A DNA stretch of 64,000 bases from Curtobacterium citreum (GTDB lineage: Bacteria; Actinomycetota; Actinomycetes; Actinomycetales; Microbacteriaceae): positions 2,108,001-2,172,000 of the forward strand of contig NZ_VFMQ01000001.1 in NCBI RefSeq assembly GCF_006715175.1, given 5' to 3'. This document shows positions 1-14,342 of the stretch, piece by piece. Made by a program: the position numbers and the translations under genes. How positions within the stretch are numbered: position 1 is the stretch's first letter; every line of letters starts with the position of its first letter. The notes below the pieces were generated by a model, which saw only the letters and a program-made list of their open reading frames with translations, ran no database searches and was not told where the DNA came from.

Positions 1-610
1 CGCCCCACGCCGCAGCGATGGCCCGACGGAGCGCGGCGCAGTCGTCCTGCGCCTGCTCGGGCGTGGCGGCCTGGCCGGAGCCGATGGCCCAGACCGGCTC
101 GTACGCCACGACGATCTCGGACGGCTGCACCGCGCCGAGGACCACGTTCAGCTGCTCGACCGGGACGACGCCCGCGCCGCGCTGCTCGCGCTCCTCGCCG
201 GTCTCGCCGACGCAGACGACCGGGACGATGCCGTGCTTGACGGCGGCGGCGGTCTTGGCGGCGACGACCTCGTCGGTCTCCCCGTGCATCGTACGACGCT
301 CGGAGTGCCCGACGATGACGTACTGCGCGTCGAGTGCCTTGAGGAACGCCCCCGAGACGTCACCGGTGTAGGCACCGGAGTCGTACTGGGACAGGTCCTG
401 GGCACCGAAGCGGATCTCGAGCTTGTCGGCCGAGATCAGCGTCTGCACGCTGCGCAGGTCGGTGAAGGGCGGGAACACCGCGACCTCGACGTCGTCGTGG
501 TCGTGGCGCGCGTCCTTCAGCGTCCAGGCGAGCTTCTGCACCGTGGCGATGGCTTGGAGGTGGTCCAGGTTCATCTTCCAGTTGCCGGCGATGAAGGGGG
601 TGCGGTTCAT
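1..610 (-). CDS. tpiA: Triose-phosphate isomerase, 3' end outside window
   Basis: This cytosolic enzyme interconverts dihydroxyacetone phosphate and glyceraldehyde 3-phosphate. About 203 N-terminal residues are present and the gene runs off base 1. Visible family motifs are NWKMN near the start with the active-site Lys, VGHSERR with the catalytic His, and AYEPVWAIG with the catalytic Glu. The ATG at 610 is chosen because AAGGA lies about 8 nt upstream and the TIM N-terminus begins there. It is the last visible gene of a gap-pgk-tpiA operon. A degenerate copy of its first ten codons lies just upstream at 628-657 and opens a 16-codon ORF whose stop overlaps this start (ATGA), so initiation here is probably coupled to pgk translation through that short ORF. 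Confidence 0.97.
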   Translation of the reverse strand, partial: MNRTPFIAGNWKMNLDHLQAIATVQKLAWTLKDARHDHDDVEVAVFPPFTDLRSVQTLISADKLEIRFGAQDLSQYDSGAYTGDVSGAFLKALDAQYVIVGHSERRTMHGETDEVVAAKTAAAVKHGIVPVVCVGETGEEREQRGAGVVPVEQLNVVLGAVQPSEIVVAYEPVWAIGSGQAATPEQAQDDCAALRRAIAAAWG

Positions 611-653
611 GCTGCGTCCTTCCCAGCGTTGCCGGCGATGAAGGGCGTACGGC

Positions 654-657
<4 letters not shown>
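581..657 (-). repeat. Tandem duplication of the tpiA start (period 47 bp)
   Basis: Bases 581-610 encode the true tpiA N-terminus ([10 protein letters not shown]). Bases 628-657 encode [10 protein letters not shown] with only a few mismatches. The upstream copy starts with an ATG that overlaps the pgk stop codon (ATGA) and then drifts out of the TpiA frame, ending after 16 codons at the real tpiA start. This looks like a relic of an older pgk-tpiA overlap. Confidence 0.9.
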
Positions 658-2968
<2,311 letters not shown>

Positions 2969-3113
2969 TCATGGGCCCTTCGGGCCCACGTGTGGTGGAC
3001 GATACGCCCCGTAACGTCGCCGTAACGACCCTAGCAGTCGGACACTGCGGACCCGCGCCGGATGACGGTCCGTCCGGACGGTCGCGCGGCCGTCCGCGGA
3101 CGCGCCCCGACGA

Positions 3114-3157
3114 CGGACGGGAGGCACGGTGCCAGCTGGCACCGTGCCTCCCGTCCG
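3114..3157. terminator. 44-bp perfect palindrome after whiA
   Basis: Two 22-bp arms (3114-3135 and 3136-3157) pair perfectly with no unpaired loop in the DNA. It follows the whiA stop codon (3178) on the minus strand and precedes gap, so it most likely ends whiA transcription. There is no clear U-tract. Nearly the same palindrome sits after polA at 17917-17960. Confidence 0.8.
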
Positions 3158-3177
3158 GTGGGTCGTCAGACCCGCGA

Positions 3178-4158
3178 TCAGGCGCCCTCGAGCTCCTCGG
3201 GGACGCTCGCCTCGGTGCCCGGGATGCCCAGGTCGGAGGCGCGCTTGTCCGCCATCGCGAGGAGGCGGCGGATGCGGCCGGCGATCGCGTCCTTCGTCAT
3301 CGGCGGCTCCGCGTGCTGACCGAGCTCGTCGAGCGACGCGTCGCGGTGCTCGAGGCGGAGCGAGCCGGCGTACTTGAGGTGGTCGGGGACCTCGTCACCG
3401 AGGATCTCGAGCGCGCGCTCGACGCGGGCGCACGCGGCGACCGCGGCCTGCGCGGAGCGGCGGAGGTTCGCGTCGTCGAAGTTGACCAGGCGGTTCGCCG
3501 TCGCACGGACCTCGCGGCGCTGGCGCATCTCCTCCCAGTCGGCGTTCGTGCGGGCGGCACCCATGACCGTCAGCATCTGCCCGATGGCCTCGCCGTCGCG
3601 GATGACGACACGGTGCACGCCGCGGACCTCGCGGCCCTTCGCGCCGATGCCGAGGCGCGACGCGGCACCGACGAGGGCCATCGCGGCCTCGTTGCCGGGA
3701 CAGGTGACCTCGAGCGCGGCCGCGCGGCCCGGGTCGGTGAGCGTGCCGGAGGCGAGGAACGCACCGCGCCAGATGGCGGCGAGGTCTTCGCGGTTGCCGG
3801 TGGTGAGCCGGTTCGGCAGGCCGCGGACCGGACGGCGACGGGCGTCCATCAGACCGGTCTGGCGCGCGAGGGTCTCCCCCGCCTCGAGCACGCGGACGAG
3901 GTAGCGGGTGCCCCGACGCGACGAGGCGGACGAGCCGACGCTCGCCTCGGAGCGGACGCCGTAGAGCTCGGCGAGGTCCTTGCGGACGCGGTGGACGATG
4001 ATCCGGGTGTCGAGCTCGACCTCGACGGCGATCCGGCCGGAGATGACGTGCAGGCCACCCGCGAACCGGAGGATCGTGGCGAGTTCGGCGGCGCGGACCG
4101 TGTTGCGGTTCACGACGACCCTGGCCAGTTCGTCCTTGACCTCGGCAGTCAACGGCAC
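3178..4158 (-). CDS. whiA: WhiA, DNA-binding regulator of division and sporulation genes
   Basis: WhiA combines a LAGLIDADG-like N-terminal part with a C-terminal helix-turn-helix and controls division and sporulation genes in actinobacteria. The start is GTG at 4158, giving 326 residues (the usual length) that begin [14 protein letters not shown] with AGGA upstream; a longer reading from 4239 has an unrelated N-terminal tail. The C-terminal region ([20 protein letters not shown]) looks like the conserved helical end. It follows rapZ, as in the classic uvrC-rapZ-whiA cluster. The yvcK gene that often sits between rapZ and whiA is absent here. The 108-bp gap to rapZ could hold a promoter, although nothing clear was seen. 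Confidence 0.96.
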   Translation of the reverse strand: MPLTAEVKDELARVVVNRNTVRAAELATILRFAGGLHVISGRIAVEVELDTRIIVHRVRKDLAELYGVRSEASVGSSASSRRGTRYLVRVLEAGETLARQTGLMDARRRPVRGLPNRLTTGNREDLAAIWRGAFLASGTLTDPGRAAALEVTCPGNEAAMALVGAASRLGIGAKGREVRGVHRVVIRDGEAIGQMLTVMGAARTNADWEEMRQRREVRATANRLVNFDDANLRRSAQAAVAACARVERALEILGDEVPDHLKYAGSLRLEHRDASLDELGQHAEPPMTKDAIAGRIRRLLAMADKRASDLGIPGTEASVPEELEGA

Positions 4159-4266
4159 AGCATCATTCCTAACGTTTCTTCTGGTGGGGTCCGCAGGCCC
4201 GCGCACTGGTGAGCACCGGAGGGCTCCTGAGCACGACACGCTCGTGAGCGACGGCCGGAGGGGCGG

Positions 4267-5220
4267 TCACTCCCGGCCGAGGTCTCGGTTCTGCACACGC
4301 ACGGCGACGTCGGGCATGCTGCGGAGGAGGTTCGCCAACTCGGCGACGACGGCGACCGAACGGTGCTTGCCGCCGGTACAGCCGATGGCGATCGTAGCGT
4401 GTCTTTTGTTCTCGCGCTGGTATCCCGCCAGGACAGGCTCCAGCACGGCCGCGTACCGCTCGACGAACGAGCGGGCTCCCGGCTGCGCGAGCACGTAGTC
4501 CGAGACCGGGGCGTCGAGGCCGGTGTGGGGGCGCAGCTCGGGCACCCAGTACGGGTTCGGGATGAAGCGGACGTCGGCCACCATGTCGGCGTCGGCGGGC
4601 AGGCCGTACTTGAAACCGAAGCTCATCAGCGTCACCTGCACGCCGACGAAGTGGTCCTCCGCGAAGCGCTCGGTGACGGTGTTCGCGAGTTGGTGGATGT
4701 TCAGGTCCGAGGTGTCGATGATCACGTCGGCGGCGTCGCGCAGGGCCGACAACCGGGTCCGCTCGCGGCCGATGCCGTCGAGGAGCGTGCCGTCCTCCTG
4801 CAGCGGGTGCGGCCGGCGGACCTGCTCGAAGCGGCGGACGAGCACGGCGTCGGTGGCCTCGAGGAAGAGCACCCGCACGCGGGCCGAGGCGCTCGCGCGG
4901 ACCTGGGCGACGGCCTGCTCGGGGTCGGTGAAGAACCGGCCGCCGCGGACGTCGACGACGGTCGCGATCTTCGGGATCTTCTCCCCCGCCCGGTCGGCGA
5001 GCTCGGTGAGTGGGCCGAGCATCTGGGTCGGGAGGTTGTCGACGACGTACCAGCCGAGGTCCTCGAGGGCCTTGCCGACGGTCGAGCGTCCGGCGCCGGA
5101 CATGCCCGTCACGATGAGGATGTCGTGCTGCTGGGTCGTCCGGGCGGGGGTGGCGGGGCCGTCGTGGCCCTGCTCGGGGCTGTCGTGCTCGTGCTCGTGC
5201 TCGGCGTTGCTGTCGCTCAT
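4267..5220 (-). CDS. rapZ: RapZ/YvcJ-family nucleotide-binding protein
   Basis: P-loop protein of the RapZ (YvcJ) family; in E. coli RapZ is an RNA-binding adaptor for GlmZ decay, while in actinobacteria the role is less clear. A Walker A-like GMSGAGRST follows a variable N-terminus, then GWYVVDNLP, and the conserved C-terminal IGCTGGKHRSV. The length is 317 residues. The first 30 or so residues are unusual: an acidic, His-rich stretch (HEHEHD followed by EQGHDG) coded by GTGCTC-type triplet repeats. It lies downstream of uvrC and upstream of whiA in the same direction. The His-rich extension could bind metal, but this is only an inference from composition. Confidence 0.94.
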   Translation of the reverse strand: MSDSNAEHEHEHDSPEQGHDGPATPARTTQQHDILIVTGMSGAGRSTVGKALEDLGWYVVDNLPTQMLGPLTELADRAGEKIPKIATVVDVRGGRFFTDPEQAVAQVRASASARVRVLFLEATDAVLVRRFEQVRRPHPLQEDGTLLDGIGRERTRLSALRDAADVIIDTSDLNIHQLANTVTERFAEDHFVGVQVTLMSFGFKYGLPADADMVADVRFIPNPYWVPELRPHTGLDAPVSDYVLAQPGARSFVERYAAVLEPVLAGYQRENKRHATIAIGCTGGKHRSVAVVAELANLLRSMPDVAVRVQNRDLGRE

Positions 5221-5422
5221 GGTCGGGGGCTCCGTCGTCGCGGTCCGGGCGGCGCGCCCGGGGTGTGTCGGCTGCGGGTCCAGGCTATCGCCCGGCCCGC
5301 TGGGGCGGCTGTCCGGGACGGCTGTCCGGGTCGGCGGTGCTGGTCGGTGATCGGATCAGCCGCGTCGGGTCGTTGCAGCGGGTCGGCTGTCCGGGTCGGG
5401 ACCCGGCCTGCTGCGCCCGTGG
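5221..5422. other. 202-bp uvrC-rapZ spacer with short repeats
   Basis: No gene is supported. The spacer carries several copies of a GGCTGTCCGGG-like word and other short GC-rich repeats. It could contain the rapZ promoter or a uvrC terminator, but no element is clear enough to call. Confidence 0.4.
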
Positions 5423-7474
5423 TCAGGCCGGGCGCTGGGGGCCGTCCTCGGAGACCGTCGGCACCTGGACCGGACCGGTCGGGGTGCTCGTCGGAGTGCT
5501 CGTCGGACTGCTGGGTTCGGCTGCGCTGCTCGGGCTGGCCGGGCTGGCGGCGCTGGCGGCGCTGGCGGTCAGTGCACTGGCCGGGGTCTGCGCCAGCTTC
5601 GTGACGACCGCGGCCGCGGTCGCCGGACCGACCCCGTTCACCTCGGCGATCTGCTCCGCCGTCGCCTCGCGCAGCCGCGACACCGACCCGAAGTGCTTCA
5701 GCAGGGCGTTCACCCGCGTGGGGCCGAGCCCCGGCACCTCGGACAGCTGGGACCGGACGTCGCGCTTCCGGCGGGTCCGCTGGTGCGTGATCGCGAACCG
5801 GTGGGCCTGGTCACGGATGCGCTGGATGAGGAACAGGGCCTCGGAGTTGCGCGGCATGATCACCGGGAAGTCGTCGTCCGGCAGCCAGAGTTCCTCGAGG
5901 CGCTTCGCGATGCCGACCAGGGCGATGTCGTGCACGCCGGCCTCGTCCATCGCCCGCTTCGCCGCCTGCACCTGCGGCTGCCCGCCGTCGACGATCAGCA
6001 GCTGCGGACGGTAGGCGAAGCGCTTCGTCGGCTTCGTGCCCTCGACGACGTCGTCACTCGTCGCGTCCGGGACGTCGGGCACCGAGGCGTCCTCGTCGAG
6101 CCGCGCGAGTCGACGGGAGAGCACCTGGTACATGCTGTCCGTGTCGTCGGTCGTCTCGGCGATCGTGTACCGGCGGTACTGGTCCTTGCGGGGCAGCCCG
6201 TCCTCGAAGACGACCATCGACGCCACGACGTTCGTGCCCTGCAGGTGCGAGATGTCGTAGCACTCCATCCGGAGCGGCGCCTCGGTCATGCCGAGGGCCT
6301 CCTGGATGTCCGCGAGCGCGGCCGACCGGGTGGTGTAGTCCGCGCTCCGCTTCGTCTTGTAGAGCATGAGCGCCTGCGCCGCGTTCTGAGCGGCCGTCCG
6401 GGCGAGCCCGGCCCGGTCGCCGCGCTGGGCGGTGCTGAGCTTGGTGCCGCGGCCACCCCGACGTTCGCTGAGCCACTGCTCGAGGGCCTCGGCGTCCTCC
6501 GGCAGCTCCGGCACGACGACCTCGCGCGGAGGTTCCTCGCTCGTCGCGTACTGACCCTGGACGATCTGCTCGACGAGGTCGCCGGTGCTGATGTCGAGTT
6601 CCTTGTCGACGACCCAGCCCCGGACACCGCGGATGCGGCCGCCGCGGACCGAGAACAGCTGCACGGCGGCGGCGAGCTCGTCCTCGGCGACGCCGAACAG
6701 GTCGAGGTCCACCGAGTCGCGGAGCACCACGGCCGACTTCTCGAGCACGGCCTCGAGCGCTCCGACCTGGTCGCGGTAGCGCGCGGCCTGCTCGTACTGC
6801 ATGGCGTCCGCCGAGGCCGCCATCCGCTGCTTCAGCTCGGTGATCACCCGGCGGTCGTAGCTCGCCATGAAGCGGACGAACTGCTCGACGATCGCGCGGT
6901 GCTCGGCGATCGTCACCTTCTGCGAGCACGGGCCGCCGCACTTCCCGATCTGCCCGGGGAAGCACGGCTTGCCGGTCTGCATCGCCCGCTTGTACGACGA
7001 GTCGGAGCAGGTGCGGATCGGGAACACCTTGATCATCAGGTCGATGGTGTCGTGGACCGCCCAGATCTTCGGGTAGGGCCCGAAGTACTTCGCGCCCTTG
7101 ATCTTCCGGTTCCGCGTCACCATCACCCGCGGCGACTCCTCGCCCAGGGTGATCGCCATGTACGGGTACGACTTGTCGTCCCGGAACTTGACGTTGAACG
7201 GCGGGTCGAACTCCTTGATCCACGTGTACTCGAGCTGGAGGGCCTCGATCTCGGAGCCGACCGTCGTCCACTCGACGCTGCGGGCGGTGAGCACCATCCG
7301 GCGCGTCCGCTCGTGCAGGGTCGGCAGCGGGGCGAAGTAGTTGCTCAGCCGCGCGCGGAGGTTCTTCGCCTTGCCGACGTAGAGCACCCGACCGGCTTCG
7401 TCGCGCCACCGGTAGACGCCCGGGTCGGTCGGGATCTCCGACGCCTTCGGCCGCCAGGGGACGGTGTTCGCCAC
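5423..7474 (-). CDS. uvrC: UvrABC system protein C (excinuclease subunit)
   Basis: Makes the dual incisions in nucleotide excision repair. The domain order is GIY-YIG nuclease (residues about 15-95, [20 protein letters not shown]), a UVR coiled domain near residue 200, the RNase H-like C-terminal nuclease ([12 protein letters not shown] carries the aspartate) and a helix-hairpin-helix pair ([20 protein letters not shown]). The start is GTG at 7474, immediately after the uvrA TAG, so the two genes are translationally coupled. At 683 residues it is slightly long because of a low-complexity Ser/Ala/Pro/Thr tail of about 50 residues after the HhH region. The tail is encoded by GGCGCT repeats and is probably disordered. 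Confidence 0.97.
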   Translation of the reverse strand: MANTVPWRPKASEIPTDPGVYRWRDEAGRVLYVGKAKNLRARLSNYFAPLPTLHERTRRMVLTARSVEWTTVGSEIEALQLEYTWIKEFDPPFNVKFRDDKSYPYMAITLGEESPRVMVTRNRKIKGAKYFGPYPKIWAVHDTIDLMIKVFPIRTCSDSSYKRAMQTGKPCFPGQIGKCGGPCSQKVTIAEHRAIVEQFVRFMASYDRRVITELKQRMAASADAMQYEQAARYRDQVGALEAVLEKSAVVLRDSVDLDLFGVAEDELAAAVQLFSVRGGRIRGVRGWVVDKELDISTGDLVEQIVQGQYATSEEPPREVVVPELPEDAEALEQWLSERRGGRGTKLSTAQRGDRAGLARTAAQNAAQALMLYKTKRSADYTTRSAALADIQEALGMTEAPLRMECYDISHLQGTNVVASMVVFEDGLPRKDQYRRYTIAETTDDTDSMYQVLSRRLARLDEDASVPDVPDATSDDVVEGTKPTKRFAYRPQLLIVDGGQPQVQAAKRAMDEAGVHDIALVGIAKRLEELWLPDDDFPVIMPRNSEALFLIQRIRDQAHRFAITHQRTRRKRDVRSQLSEVPGLGPTRVNALLKHFGSVSRLREATAEQIAEVNGVGPATAAAVVTKLAQTPASALTASAASAASPASPSSAAEPSSPTSTPTSTPTGPVQVPTVSEDGPQRPA

Positions 7475-10400
7475 CTAGCGCGCACCCGCCTTCTGCTTCG
7501 CCGTGCGGGCGCCGACGGCCTGCTGCTTGCCGACCCGGGCGTCCTGCGCGTCGAAGATCTCGCGGAGGAACACCCCGGTGTGGCTCTCGGGGACGTCCGC
7601 GACGTGCTCGGGCGTGCCGACCGCCAGGACCGTGCCACCACCGGCGCCGCCCTCCGGACCCATGTCGACGAGCCAGTCGGCCGACTTGATGACGTCGAGG
7701 TTGTGCTCGATCGTGATGACGGTGTTGCCCTTGTCGACCAGGCTCTGCAGCACGAGCAGCAGCTTCCGGACGTCCTCGAAGTGGAGACCCGTGGTCGGCT
7801 CGTCGAGCACGTAGACCGTGCGGCCGTTCGAACGGCGCTGCAGCTCGGTCGCGAGCTTGACGCGCTGCGCCTCGCCCCCGGACAGGGTCGTGGCGCTCTG
7901 GCCGAGCCGGACGTAGCCCAGGCCGACGTCGACGAGGGTCGCCATGTACCGGTGGATCGCCGAGATCGGCTCGAAGAACTCGGCCGCCTCGCTGATGGGC
8001 ATGTCGAGGACCTCGGAGATGTCCTTGCCCTTGTAGTGCACCTGCAGCGTCTCGCGGTTGTACCGGGCACCACCGCAGACCTCGCAGGCGACGTAGACGT
8101 CGGGGAGGAAGTTCATCTCGATTTTGATCGTGCCGTCGCCGGAGCAGTTCTCGCAGCGGCCGCCCTTGACGTTGAAGCTGAAGCGCCCGGGCTGGTACCC
8201 GCGGGCCTTCGCCTCGGGCGTCTCGGCGAAGAGCTGCCGGATCCGGTCGAACACGCCGGTGTACGTCGCCGGGTTCGACCGCGGGGTGCGGCCGATCGGC
8301 GCCTGGTCGACGTGCACGACCTTGTCGAGCTGGTCGAGCCCCTTGACGCGCGTGTGCTTGCCGGCGATGTGCCGGGCGCCGTTGAGCTGGTTGGCGAGCA
8401 CCTTGTACAGGATGTCGTTGACGAGCGTCGACTTGCCCGAACCGCTGACGCCGGTGACCGCGGTGAACACGCCGAGCGGGAAGTCGACGTCCACCTGCTT
8501 GAGGTTGTTCGCCCGCGCCCCCTGCACGCTGATCACGCGCTTCGGGTTGACCTTCCGGCGCTCGGCCGGGACCTCGATGGCACGACGGCCGGCGAGGTAG
8601 TCGCCCGTGATCGAGTCGCGGTTCTCGATGATGCCCTCGTAGGACCCGGAGTGCACGACGACGCCGCCGTTCACGCCCGCACCCGGTCCGATGTCGACGA
8701 CCCAGTCGGCGGTGCGGATGGTGTCCTCGTCGTGCTCGACGACGATGAGCGTGTTGCCGAGGTCCTTGAGCTTGACGAGGGTGTCGATCAGCCGCCGGTT
8801 GTCGCGCTGGTGCAGCCCGATGCTCGGCTCGTCGAGCACGTAGAGCACGCCCGTCAGGCCCGAGCCGATCTGCGTCGCGAGACGGATGCGCTGCGCTTCG
8901 CCACCGGACAGCCCGCCGGCACCGCGGGCCAGCGTCAGGTAGTTCAGGCCGACCTCGAGCAGGAACTCGAGGCGCGCCCGGATCTCGCGCAGGACCGCGG
9001 CGGCGATGTGGGCCTCGCGCTCGGTGAGCGTCAGGGTCTCCATGAAGGCGTACGCGTCGTCGAGCGACATGTCGGTGACGTCCGCGATGCTCCGGCCGTC
9101 GACCGTGACCGCCAGGACCTCGGGCTTGAGCCGCGTGCCGTCGCACACCGGGCACGGGACCTCGCGCAGGTAGCCCTGGAAGCGCTGCCGCTGCGAGTCC
9201 GACTCGGCCTCGGCGAACTTGCGCTCGATGTAGGGCATGACACCCTCGAACCCACTCGTGTACCGCATCTCGCGCCCGAAGCGGTTCTTCCACGACACCG
9301 AGACCTGGAAGTCCTTGCCGGTCAGGATCGCCGCCTGCACCGACGGGTCGAGCTGGCTCCACGGGGTGTCGAGCGAGAACCCGAGGTCCTTGCCGAGACC
9401 GGCGAGGAGCTTCTCGAAGTACGAGTACAGCCCGCTCGTCCCGGTCCACGGCAGCAGCACGCCGTCGCGGAGGGACGCCTCGGGGTCACCGAGGACGAGG
9501 TCCGGGTCGACCGACATGCGCGTGCCGAGGCCGGAGCACTCCGGGCAGGCCCCGAACGGGGCGTTGAACGAGAACGTGCGGGGCTCGATCTCGGTCAGCG
9601 CGAGCGGGTGGTTGTTCGGGCAGGAGAGGTTCTCGGAGTAGGTCCGGACCGCGCCGGGGCCCTCGTGGTCGACGAGGTCGATGGCCACCGTGCCGCTCGT
9701 CAGCCGCAGCGCGGTCTCGAGTGAGTCGGTGAGCCGACCGAGGATGTCGTCGCTCGCCACGAGCCGGTCGATGATCACCGAGATGTCGTGCTTGACCTGC
9801 TTCTTGAGCTTCGGCGGGTCGCTCAGCTGGATCCGCTCGCCGTCGACGATCGCACGGGCGTAGCCGGAGGCCGCGAGCTCCTGGAAGAGGTCGACGAACT
9901 CGCCCTTCTTCTTCGAGATGACCGGCGCGAGCACCTGGAAGCGGGTCCCCGACTCGAACTCCATGAGCTGGTCGGCGATCTGCTGCACGCTCTGCTTGCT
10001 GATCACCTCGCCGCAGACGGGGCAGTGCGGGACGCCGATGCGCGCCCAGAGCAGACGCATGTAGTCGTAGACCTCGGTGATGGTGCCGACCGTCGACCGG
10101 GGGTTGCGGTTCGTCGACTTCTGGTCGATCGACACCGCGGGCGACAGCCCCTCGATGAAGTCGACGTCGGGTCGGTCCACCTGCCCGAGGAACTGCCGCG
10201 CGTACGCGGAGAGCGACTCGACGTAGCGGCGCTGCCCCTCGGCGAAGATCGTGTCGAACGCGAGCGAGGACTTGCCCGACCCGGAGAGCCCGGTGAAGAC
10301 GACGAGGGAGTCCCGCGGGATCTCGAGGTCGACGTCGCGGAGGTTGTGCACGCGGGCACCCCGGACGCTGAGCGTCGAGGTGCTGTGCGGTGCCGTGCCG

Positions 10401-10480
10401 CCGGGGAGGTGGAGGTCTGCGGGCTCGCCGAAGGCGTTCCGGCCCGAGGTCGTGGTACCGCGGTCAGAGGTGATGGTCAT
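7475..10480 (-). CDS. uvrA: UvrABC system protein A (DNA damage recognition ATPase)
   Basis: Dimeric ABC-type ATPase that finds DNA lesions and loads UvrB. There are two ABC modules, with Walker [15 protein letters not shown] near the N-terminus and [13 protein letters not shown] in the second half, and signature sequences [11 protein letters not shown] and [12 protein letters not shown]. CxxC zinc-binding pairs occur at CPVC, CPEC, and CENC with CEVC. The start at 10480 gives 1001 residues; a longer frame upstream runs into unrelated sequence. A TAGAAT box ends 8 nt before the ATG and no Shine-Dalgarno is visible, so the mRNA may be nearly leaderless. uvrC follows directly after the stop. 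Confidence 0.98.
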   Translation of the reverse strand: MTITSDRGTTTSGRNAFGEPADLHLPGGTAPHSTSTLSVRGARVHNLRDVDLEIPRDSLVVFTGLSGSGKSSLAFDTIFAEGQRRYVESLSAYARQFLGQVDRPDVDFIEGLSPAVSIDQKSTNRNPRSTVGTITEVYDYMRLLWARIGVPHCPVCGEVISKQSVQQIADQLMEFESGTRFQVLAPVISKKKGEFVDLFQELAASGYARAIVDGERIQLSDPPKLKKQVKHDISVIIDRLVASDDILGRLTDSLETALRLTSGTVAIDLVDHEGPGAVRTYSENLSCPNNHPLALTEIEPRTFSFNAPFGACPECSGLGTRMSVDPDLVLGDPEASLRDGVLLPWTGTSGLYSYFEKLLAGLGKDLGFSLDTPWSQLDPSVQAAILTGKDFQVSVSWKNRFGREMRYTSGFEGVMPYIERKFAEAESDSQRQRFQGYLREVPCPVCDGTRLKPEVLAVTVDGRSIADVTDMSLDDAYAFMETLTLTEREAHIAAAVLREIRARLEFLLEVGLNYLTLARGAGGLSGGEAQRIRLATQIGSGLTGVLYVLDEPSIGLHQRDNRRLIDTLVKLKDLGNTLIVVEHDEDTIRTADWVVDIGPGAGVNGGVVVHSGSYEGIIENRDSITGDYLAGRRAIEVPAERRKVNPKRVISVQGARANNLKQVDVDFPLGVFTAVTGVSGSGKSTLVNDILYKVLANQLNGARHIAGKHTRVKGLDQLDKVVHVDQAPIGRTPRSNPATYTGVFDRIRQLFAETPEAKARGYQPGRFSFNVKGGRCENCSGDGTIKIEMNFLPDVYVACEVCGGARYNRETLQVHYKGKDISEVLDMPISEAAEFFEPISAIHRYMATLVDVGLGYVRLGQSATTLSGGEAQRVKLATELQRRSNGRTVYVLDEPTTGLHFEDVRKLLLVLQSLVDKGNTVITIEHNLDVIKSADWLVDMGPEGGAGGGTVLAVGTPEHVADVPESHTGVFLREIFDAQDARVGKQQAVGARTAKQKAGAR

Positions 10481-10488
10481 CGCAGACG

Positions 10489-10494
10489 ATTCTA
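10489..10494 (-). promoter_or_regulatory. Predicted -10 box of uvrA
   Basis: TAGAAT on the minus strand ends 8 nt before the uvrA ATG, in the 59-bp gap to the upstream short-chain dehydrogenase. A match to the actinobacterial TANNNT -10, placed for a very short or absent leader. Confidence 0.5.
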
Positions 10495-10539
10495 CGAAGC
10501 CGCACCGACATCCGTCCGGGCGTGGCGGTCCGGATCGGA

Positions 10540-11476
10540 TCAGACGAGTGCGTCGAGAGCGAACGCGACACCCGTGGCCCGTTCGCTCGCGGTCCACAGC
10601 CGTGCTGCGGCGGTGCGGTCGTGCGCCCGGATCCGGGCGGGCACGACGGCCGGAGCGCCGGCGAACTGCAGCGGGCCGCCGGGGCCCCAGTACTCCCCCG
10701 ACCTGACCCCGTCGCCGACGGCGGCGTGCACGAGCGGCCACGCCCCGGCGTCCTTGCCCTGGGCGACCCAGCCGGAGCCGGCCCGCATCCAGGCCGGCTC
10801 CGAACGGGTCGGCGCGACGTCCGGCCGCGGCGGCGCGGCGGCGTCGAGCGCGAGCCCGGGGTGGGCCACGACGCTCGCCACGGAGGACCCGGCGTCGGCG
10901 AGCCGTTCGGCCAGCTCGAAGCCGAAGAGCATCACCGCGAGCTTGCTCCGGGCGTACTGCCGGTGCCCCTCGTACCGGCCGGTCGCGAGCGGGTCCCGGG
11001 GGTCGAGGGTCGCGAAGCGGTGCGCGATCGACCCGAGGTGCACGACCCGACCGACGTGCTGGTCGAGCAGCGGCAGTGCGAGCGCGGTCCAGGCGAAGTG
11101 CCCGAGGTGGTTCGTGCCGACCTGCAGCTCGAACCCCTGCGCGGTCTCCTGCCGCTCGGCCGACCCGACGACCCCCGCGTTGTTCAGCAGCGCGTGCACC
11201 GGCCCGAGGTCAGCGAGGCGCTCGGCCGCCGCCCGGACGCTCGTCAGGTCGGCGAGGTCGAGGTGCAGCATCGCGAGGTCCGCGTCGTCGACGTGCCGCC
11301 GGATGCTCCGCTCAGCAGCAGCGCCGCGCTCCGGGTTCCGCACCGCCAGGACGACCCGGTGCCCCTTCGCCGCGAGCTGCTCGGCCGCGTGGTACCCGAG
11401 CCCGGCGCTGGCGCCCGTGACGACGACCGTGCGTCGGCTCGGAGCCCGGTCGGCCACGGCGTCAGCGGACACGACC

Positions 11477-11487
<11 letters not shown>
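10540..11487 (-). CDS. Short-chain dehydrogenase/reductase (SDR family)
   Basis: NAD(P)-binding Rossmann oxidoreductase, 315 residues. The cofactor motif TGASAGLG lies near residue 24, NNAG in the middle, and a catalytic Ser with YARSK further on, all as in classical SDRs; the overall pattern resembles retinol-dehydrogenase-like or protochlorophyllide-reductase-like SDRs. The substrate is unknown. The start overlaps the uvrB stop by 11 bp, so it is translated from the uvrB message, although a role in repair is not indicated. It ends 59 bp before the uvrA start. Confidence 0.9.
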
Positions 11488-13561
<2,074 letters not shown>

Positions 13562-13568
13562 GGCCTCC

Positions 13569-13574
13569 ACGGTA
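13569..13574 (-). promoter_or_regulatory. Predicted -10 box of uvrB
   Basis: TACCGT on the minus strand, 7 nt before the uvrB ATG. The same hexamer stands before several prophage genes at a similar distance. Confidence 0.5.
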
Positions 13575-13647
13575 GTCGGGACCGCTGACACCGACCGCGC
13601 TGCTCGCCACGGGCGGAACGGAGCGAGATCGGCTCGGACGCGAGCGG

Positions 13648-14250
13648 TCAGTGGGTGAGCTGCTCCCACACCGCGTCGGCGGACCGGATCGTCGCCTCGA
13701 GCGTCCCCGTGGCGTCGACGACGTGGTCGGCCAGGGCCAGGCGCTCCGCATCGCTGGCTTGCGACGCCACCCGTCGCTCGGCTTCGTCCCTGGCCATCCC
13801 CCGGTGTGCCACGAGCCGCTCGATGCGCTGCGCGGCGGGCGCGTCCACCACGACCACGGCATCGAAGCGCAGCGGGCGGCTCCCCCGCGCCTCGGCGAGG
13901 AGCGGCACGTCGTACACCACCACCGCGTCGGGGTCGGCCGCCTCGGCCGCGTCGAACGCCTGCTGCGCGAGGCGCCAGACCTCCGGGTGGGTGATCGCCT
14001 CGAGGTCCCGCCGTGCCACCGGGTCGGCGAACACCACGGCCCCGAGTGCCGGGCGGTCGAGCGACCCGTCCGCGGCGATCACGCCGGGGCCGAACCGTTC
14101 GGCGACCTGCGCCAGCCCGGGGCTCTCCGGAGCCACCGCGTCCCGCGCCAGGCGGTCCGCATCGACCACGACGGCGCCGTGCTCCGCCCATCGACGGGAG
14201 ACGGTGGACTTGCCCGCGGCGATGCCGCCCGTGAGACCGATGATGCGCAC
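13648..14250 (-). CDS. coaE: Dephospho-CoA kinase
   Basis: Last step of coenzyme A biosynthesis, phosphorylating the 3'-OH of dephospho-CoA. It is a P-loop kinase of 200 residues, starting [16 protein letters not shown] (Walker A) with DADRLARD following, and is typical of the stand-alone bacterial form without the fused C-terminal domain seen in mycobacteria. The start codon is GTG at 14250 with a TAGCCT box 6 nt upstream, so probably leaderless. It lies between rpsA and uvrB, a common actinobacterial arrangement. Confidence 0.96.
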   Translation of the reverse strand: MRIIGLTGGIAAGKSTVSRRWAEHGAVVVDADRLARDAVAPESPGLAQVAERFGPGVIAADGSLDRPALGAVVFADPVARRDLEAITHPEVWRLAQQAFDAAEAADPDAVVVYDVPLLAEARGSRPLRFDAVVVVDAPAAQRIERLVAHRGMARDEAERRVASQASDAERLALADHVVDATGTLEATIRSADAVWEQLTH

Positions 14251-14256
14251 CCGACC

Positions 14257-14262
14257 AGGCTA
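14257..14262 (-). promoter_or_regulatory. Predicted -10 box of coaE
   Basis: TAGCCT on the minus strand, exactly 6 nt before the coaE GTG; no ribosome binding site lies between. Confidence 0.55.
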
Positions 14263-14284
14263 GCGACGCGCGGCCCCGGAACGC

Positions 14285-14322
14285 CGGAAGCCCGGCACCC
14301 CTGTGGGGGTGCCGGGCTTCCG
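14285..14322. terminator. rpsA terminator hairpin
   Basis: Perfect 17-bp stem (14285-14301 with 14306-14322) and a 4-nt loop, 20 bp after the rpsA stop on the minus strand. Confidence 0.85.
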
Positions 14323-14342
14323 GGACGGTGTGACCCGCTCGA

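Noticed and set aside
5693..9724. Very long plus-strand reading opposite uvrC/uvrA
   Set aside because: It is rich in Arg/Val/Leu/Glu/Asp with no family pattern, and opposes the proven uvrC and uvrA frames; it is a GC-rich shadow. The same applies to 9788-13588 and 49377-51995.
13562..13647. LexA box upstream of uvrB
   Set aside because: No GAAC-N4-GTTY-like sequence was found between coaE and uvrB.
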